DNA of 9,539 nt, taken from contig DASQLD010000248.1 of NCBI GenBank assembly GCA_035630195.1, positions 1-9,539 on the forward strand, read 5' to 3'. A model generated the notes under the pieces. That model saw only the letters and a program-made list of their open reading frames with translations. It ran no database searches and was not told where the DNA came from. Positions 7,016-9,539 of this stretch are shown piece after piece. The position numbers and the translations under genes were made by a program. The first letter of the stretch is position 1. Every line of letters begins with the position of its first letter. The DNA comes from DASQDN01 sp035630195. Lineage in GTDB: Bacteria > Acidobacteriota > Terriglobia > Bryobacterales > Bryobacteraceae.

Positions 7016-8014
7016 ATGCTCAACAGAAGTCATCCCCTCCACCAGTACCTTGCCCTAAGAATTGGTAGGCGACTACTTACGTACATCGCGCTGGCGCTTG
7101 CTAGTATTCTTGTCGCTATTCTATGCTTCCGCCAACTTCACCCTTTTAGTTTCTGGCGCTGTGCCGTCGTGAATACGTCTGATGCGAGCTTGATCAATGA
7201 GCGTGACTACGCGAATCGGCAGGATCCGAGCGCGCCGGGGCTAATCCGGTTCCGGACTCAGATCGCTCCACTTCTCAAGCCGGGCTCGCCAACCCTGGAC
7301 ACGATAGCGTCCCTACGCCGGTGGACCCGCGCTCAGCAATCGCAGGATCGCGCCTTGTGGCAGTTTCCTCCACACGTGGATTCCGGCGCATTGGATCCTC
7401 AAGTTCTGTTGCAGCAGCAGCGCGCTCGTCAACCAGGCGCGTGCCGGCGATTCGGATATGTTCAGGCCGGGGCGTTACTCAGCGCCCAGATCCCTGCGCG
7501 CATAGTTTCATTGCAAGCCTTCTTTATGGATGGCGTAGGTCACATCATGGTGGAAGCCTGGGTTGAGGAATTGAAAAAATGGGTTCTCGTCGATCCGACT
7601 CACGACACAATGTTCCTGGTCAACGGCCAGTACGCGTCGCTCCTCGAACTTCGAAGCGCGTTGTTGAGAGGCAAATTGGATAGCATTCATTTTGAACGAA
7701 ACGGCTCGAATCTGGAGCCTTCTCCCACGATGGCTTACTATCAGCAGATCTCAAGGCATGCTTTCTTTTACACAACCCAAACTCTCTTTGCTGATCCGCC
7801 TCTCGCGAAGGCCGACTTTTGGCGGTTCAAGGTGCTCCATTACGTCGATCAAAACGCGGCGCCATATCCGACGTTCAAGAAAAACGCGTTGCTTTTGGGT
7901 ACAGCGCTATTCGCCGTCTGCGGCTTGCTTCTTATCTGCGCCTCTGTCGTTCTGCTACTGCGTTTTCGAGGGAGCCGCCAAGACGCGCCGAGTCAGGTAG
8001 CTACTTATTCGTAA
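7016..8014 (+). CDS. Membrane-anchored transglutaminase-like protein
   Basis: A 332-residue protein with a transglutaminase/protease-like core. The putative triad is Cys143 (in PGACRRFGYVQ), His176 (VGHIMVEAW) and Asp193 (VLVDPTHD), with the spacing and surroundings typical of the family. Members are peptidases, amidases or cross-linking acyltransferases. A basic N-terminus (RIGRR) precedes a membrane helix at about 20-38, and a second follows at about 291-315, ending in Arg-rich RFRGSR. The core is therefore probably held outside the cytoplasmic membrane with both ends inside. I chose ATG 7016, 10 nt after the acyltransferase stop. An earlier in-frame ATG at 6917 would overlap that gene by 89 nt and add unrelated residues. 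No strong Shine-Dalgarno is visible, so the start is the weakest point. Its last 14 nt overlap the convergent gene on the other strand, and no terminator is visible there. Confidence 0.85.
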   Translation: MLNRSHPLHQYLALRIGRRLLTYIALALASILVAILCFRQLHPFSFWRCAVVNTSDASLINERDYANRQDPSAPGLIRFRTQIAPLLKPGSPTLDTIASLRRWTRAQQSQDRALWQFPPHVDSGALDPQVLLQQQRARQPGACRRFGYVQAGALLSAQIPARIVSLQAFFMDGVGHIMVEAWVEELKKWVLVDPTHDTMFLVNGQYASLLELRSALLRGKLDSIHFERNGSNLEPSPTMAYYQQISRHAFFYTTQTLFADPPLAKADFWRFKVLHYVDQNAAPYPTFKKNALLLGTALFAVCGLLLICASVVLLLRFRGSRQDAPSQVATYS

Positions 8015-8024
8015 TCTTCAGATT
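8001..8024. repeat. Right copy of the 24-nt direct repeat (23/24 with 1274-1297)
   Basis: The 3' terminal codons, including the stop, of the minus-strand concanavalin-like gene. They are repeated in the same orientation at the far side of the operon. The first 14 nt also encode the last codons of the transglutaminase-like gene on the plus strand. Confidence 0.8.
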
Positions 8025-8645
8025 GGAAAAATAGCCCTCAGTCCCCGGCCCGACCCACAGCGCGACTCCACCTTCCCGCGGCTCCAGCTTCATATCATTC
8101 ACAATCAGGCAAGGCTGCTCTACGCCATGGACAAACAGACGCGCCTTGGGGCCTTCTATTTCGATCCTGTACTTGGTCCACACACCCGGCTCCAAATCGA
8201 CATAAGACTCGTACTTTTCCGGAGCCTCTTGCCGCGATTTGGAAAAAGGAAAATCCGGATGCGCGCTGTATTGCGTCGAGTGATTCCGCCGGACTTGATC
8301 ATCTGCCCGACCGTTGGTAGGTCTCAAGTAGATGTACTCATAGCTGCCATCGCCTTGGATCCGGAAAGCGATGCCGATGAAGCCGCGGGCGCCACCGCCC
8401 GCACCGGCCGCTGGTTGGCCGGCTACATCCACTTCAATGGCGCCGTCCCGAAATACAACATCTTTCAGAACCGCATACGACGTGGCATTTGCCGCGGCAG
8501 GATCAGCAATTACCTGGACTGCGCTCCGACCCTTGAAGTTCGTCTGCGCCATTGATGCGTTCTTCACAACGAGTCGATCTACACTCTGCGCCGCAAGCGA
8601 CAGCGCGACTAAAGCCAATAAAGTTACGCGTGTCAAGACAAACAC
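8001..8645 (-). CDS. Secreted concanavalin-like domain protein (DUF1080 / LamG-like)
   Basis: A 214-residue exported protein. It has an N-terminal signal peptide (hydrophobic stretch LLALVALSLAAQS, likely cleaved after AAQS or nearby) followed by one jelly-roll domain. The domain contains FRDGAIEVDVAGQ, a Gly/Ala-rich loop (AGAGGGARG), FIGIAFRI, YEYIYLRPTNG, WTKYRIEIEG, ARLFVHG and the terminal YFSNLKITNK. These resemble the 3-keto-disaccharide-hydrolase/DUF1080 and LamG folds that are abundant in Acidobacteria and Planctomycetes. A catalytic or carbohydrate-binding role is plausible but no active site can be named. The start is GTG at 8643-8645, or more attractively TTG at 8634-8636, which has GGAG about 8 nt upstream and gives MTRVTLLALVAL. 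It begins 6 nt after the TonB receptor gene and is probably in the same operon. A decayed relative of its 3' end lies at 1274-1445. Confidence 0.8.
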   Translation of the reverse strand: MFVLTRVTLLALVALSLAAQSVDRLVVKNASMAQTNFKGRSAVQVIADPAAANATSYAVLKDVVFRDGAIEVDVAGQPAAGAGGGARGFIGIAFRIQGDGSYEYIYLRPTNGRADDQVRRNHSTQYSAHPDFPFSKSRQEAPEKYESYVDLEPGVWTKYRIEIEGPKARLFVHGVEQPCLIVNDMKLEPREGGVALWVGPGTEGYFSNLKITNK

Positions 8646-8651
8646 TCCATA

Positions 8652-9539
8652 TCAAAACAGGAATCGAAAACCCATCTGCATTGAGCGATTGCCATTCCGT
8701 GTAATGATTCGGTTGAAATCGCTGTTCCGCAAATTCAAATTCGGATTGCCGAGATTCGGATGGTTCAAAACGTTATACGCTTCCGCACGGAACTGGATAG
8801 TCTTGCCTTCGAAGAATCGAAAGTTCTTCAACACACTCATGTCCGCTCCCCACGCCCCCGGTCCGCGCACAGCATTGCGGGACAGGTTCCCCAGCTCTCC
8901 AATCGTCGCCGGCACGAATACTCCAGCATTTGCGAGCCACCCCGCCGACCGCTCATCCGCGCTCCCCGAACTGTATTCCACAGGCCCAGTGATGTTGGGT
9001 CGATCTGGCGTATTCGCGTCATAGTTGCGATCTTCGCCGACATCCACGTTCAGCGCGCTCCCGCTATTCGCATAAATTGAGCCCGCAATCTGCCACGCCC
9101 CCGCAATCTTTCCCATCAGCGATGTCGAGTTCGCCAGTAGCGGCACATCATAAATGAAGAATGATCGGAACACCTGCTTCGGTCCTTCAGGCCCCTTATC
9201 GAGATCCCAATTCAGCGGACTGCTCGTCTGCTGATTCGTATTGCCGGTAGGATCATTGTTGAACAGACCGAAGTTGCTCTGGTAAACGTACGTAACTCTG
9301 GATGTCAATCCCTTGAACAAACGCGTGTCGGCGGTCAACTGAAGCGCGTCATACCAGCTATTGGCGCGCGAGTGGATCATGCTTACGTGCCCGTAACCCG
9401 CGATCGGCCGCCGCGCTTCGATATTGCCCAGCGTTGCGCCCGGCCCGAACGCAGGATAGTTACCCGGCAGCATCTGGAGCAAGTGCTTCCCACGATTCCC
9501 GACATACGCCGCTTCCACCGTAACCTTGCCATCAAAGTC
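8652..9539 (-). CDS. TonB-dependent receptor, Oar-like, C-terminal part
   Basis: The last 295 residues of an outer-membrane beta-barrel receptor; the 5' part is beyond the right edge, and no stop interrupts the frame to 9539. Visible features are EAAYVGNRGKHLLQMLPGN near the visible start, alternating barrel strands (SRVTYVYQSNFG, GAWQIAGSIYANSGSAL), and the late motif FRAEAYNVLNHPNLGNPN. It ends in the terminal aromatic strand MGFRFLF, as required for outer-membrane barrel insertion. This pattern is typical of the large carboxypeptidase-regulatory-domain TonB receptors of Acidobacteria, thought to import large or polymeric substrates. The stop TGA at 8652-8654 is followed after 6 nt by the secreted concanavalin-like gene, suggesting linked use of a polysaccharide or similar ligand. 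Confidence 0.93.
   Translation of the reverse strand, partial: DFDGKVTVEAAYVGNRGKHLLQMLPGNYPAFGPGATLGNIEARRPIAGYGHVSMIHSRANSWYDALQLTADTRLFKGLTSRVTYVYQSNFGLFNNDPTGNTNQQTSSPLNWDLDKGPEGPKQVFRSFFIYDVPLLANSTSLMGKIAGAWQIAGSIYANSGSALNVDVGEDRNYDANTPDRPNITGPVEYSSGSADERSAGWLANAGVFVPATIGELGNLSRNAVRGPGAWGADMSVLKNFRFFEGKTIQFRAEAYNVLNHPNLGNPNLNLRNSDFNRIITRNGNRSMQMGFRFLF

Noticed and set aside
1522..8014. Exosortase/EPS locus
   Set aside because: Ligase, ACP and amidotransferase genes do occur in such loci, but no exosortase, glycosyltransferase or chain-export gene is present in this window, so I use the comparison only as a hint.
1274..8024. Transposon or integron bounded by the 24-nt direct repeats
   Set aside because: The repeats are coding 3' ends of one gene family, with no terminal inverted repeats, integrase or transposase between them.
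8127..9080. Long plus-strand frames at 8127-8555, 8371-9024 and 8760-9080
   Set aside because: They lie antisense to the well-supported concanavalin-like and TonB receptor genes and have no recognisable motifs.

Overview
The window looks like a chromosomal segment from an acidobacterium, most likely of the Bryobacter/Solibacter type. The reasons are the Oar-like TonB-dependent receptor C-terminus paired with a small secreted concanavalin-like (DUF1080-type) protein, a groES-groEL operon under a CIRCE operator, and moderate GC. This placement rests on family resemblance, not on a search.

Layout. (1) Positions 1-621, minus strand: the 5' end of groEL, all of groES, a CIRCE operator and a probable promoter. 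(2) Positions about 622-1273: no recognisable gene; one weak unrecognised 105-codon frame (952-1269). (3) Positions 1274-1445, minus strand: a decayed remnant of the 3' end of a gene of the same family as the intact gene at 8001-8645. It keeps the same stop codon context but carries frameshifts and stops. (4) Positions 1522-8014, plus strand: a tightly packed six-gene operon with junctions of overlap 4 nt, gap 2, overlap 13, gap 2 and gap 10. The genes are an AsnB-type glutamine amidotransferase (split by a one-base frameshift at a G5 run), an acyl carrier protein, an AMP-forming acyl ligase, a divergent NAD-synthase-like ATP-pyrophosphatase, a left-handed beta-helix acyltransferase, and a transglutaminase-fold protein with a membrane segment at each end. 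(5) Positions 8001-9539, minus strand: the secreted concanavalin-like protein and, upstream of it in the same operon, the C-terminal half of a TonB-dependent outer-membrane receptor that runs off the window.

How the operon may work (inference). The ligase would adenylate a carboxylic acid and load it on the ACP. The AsnB-like and NadE-like proteins belong to two unrelated-substrate branches of ATP-dependent amidation chemistry, and could amidate or aminate the carrier-bound or sugar-bound acid. The AsnB glutaminase could supply ammonia for the NadE-like protein, which has no glutaminase domain. The hexapeptide acyltransferase would move an acyl group to a sugar or peptide acceptor, and the membrane-anchored transglutaminase-like protein would act at the envelope. 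No glycosyltransferase, polyketide synthase or NRPS module is visible here, so the final product is unknown. The operon sits between two copies of the same gene 3' end in direct orientation, which suggests it arrived as an insertion or through recombination between paralogues. No tRNA, rRNA, CRISPR array, transposase or clear rho-independent terminator was seen.
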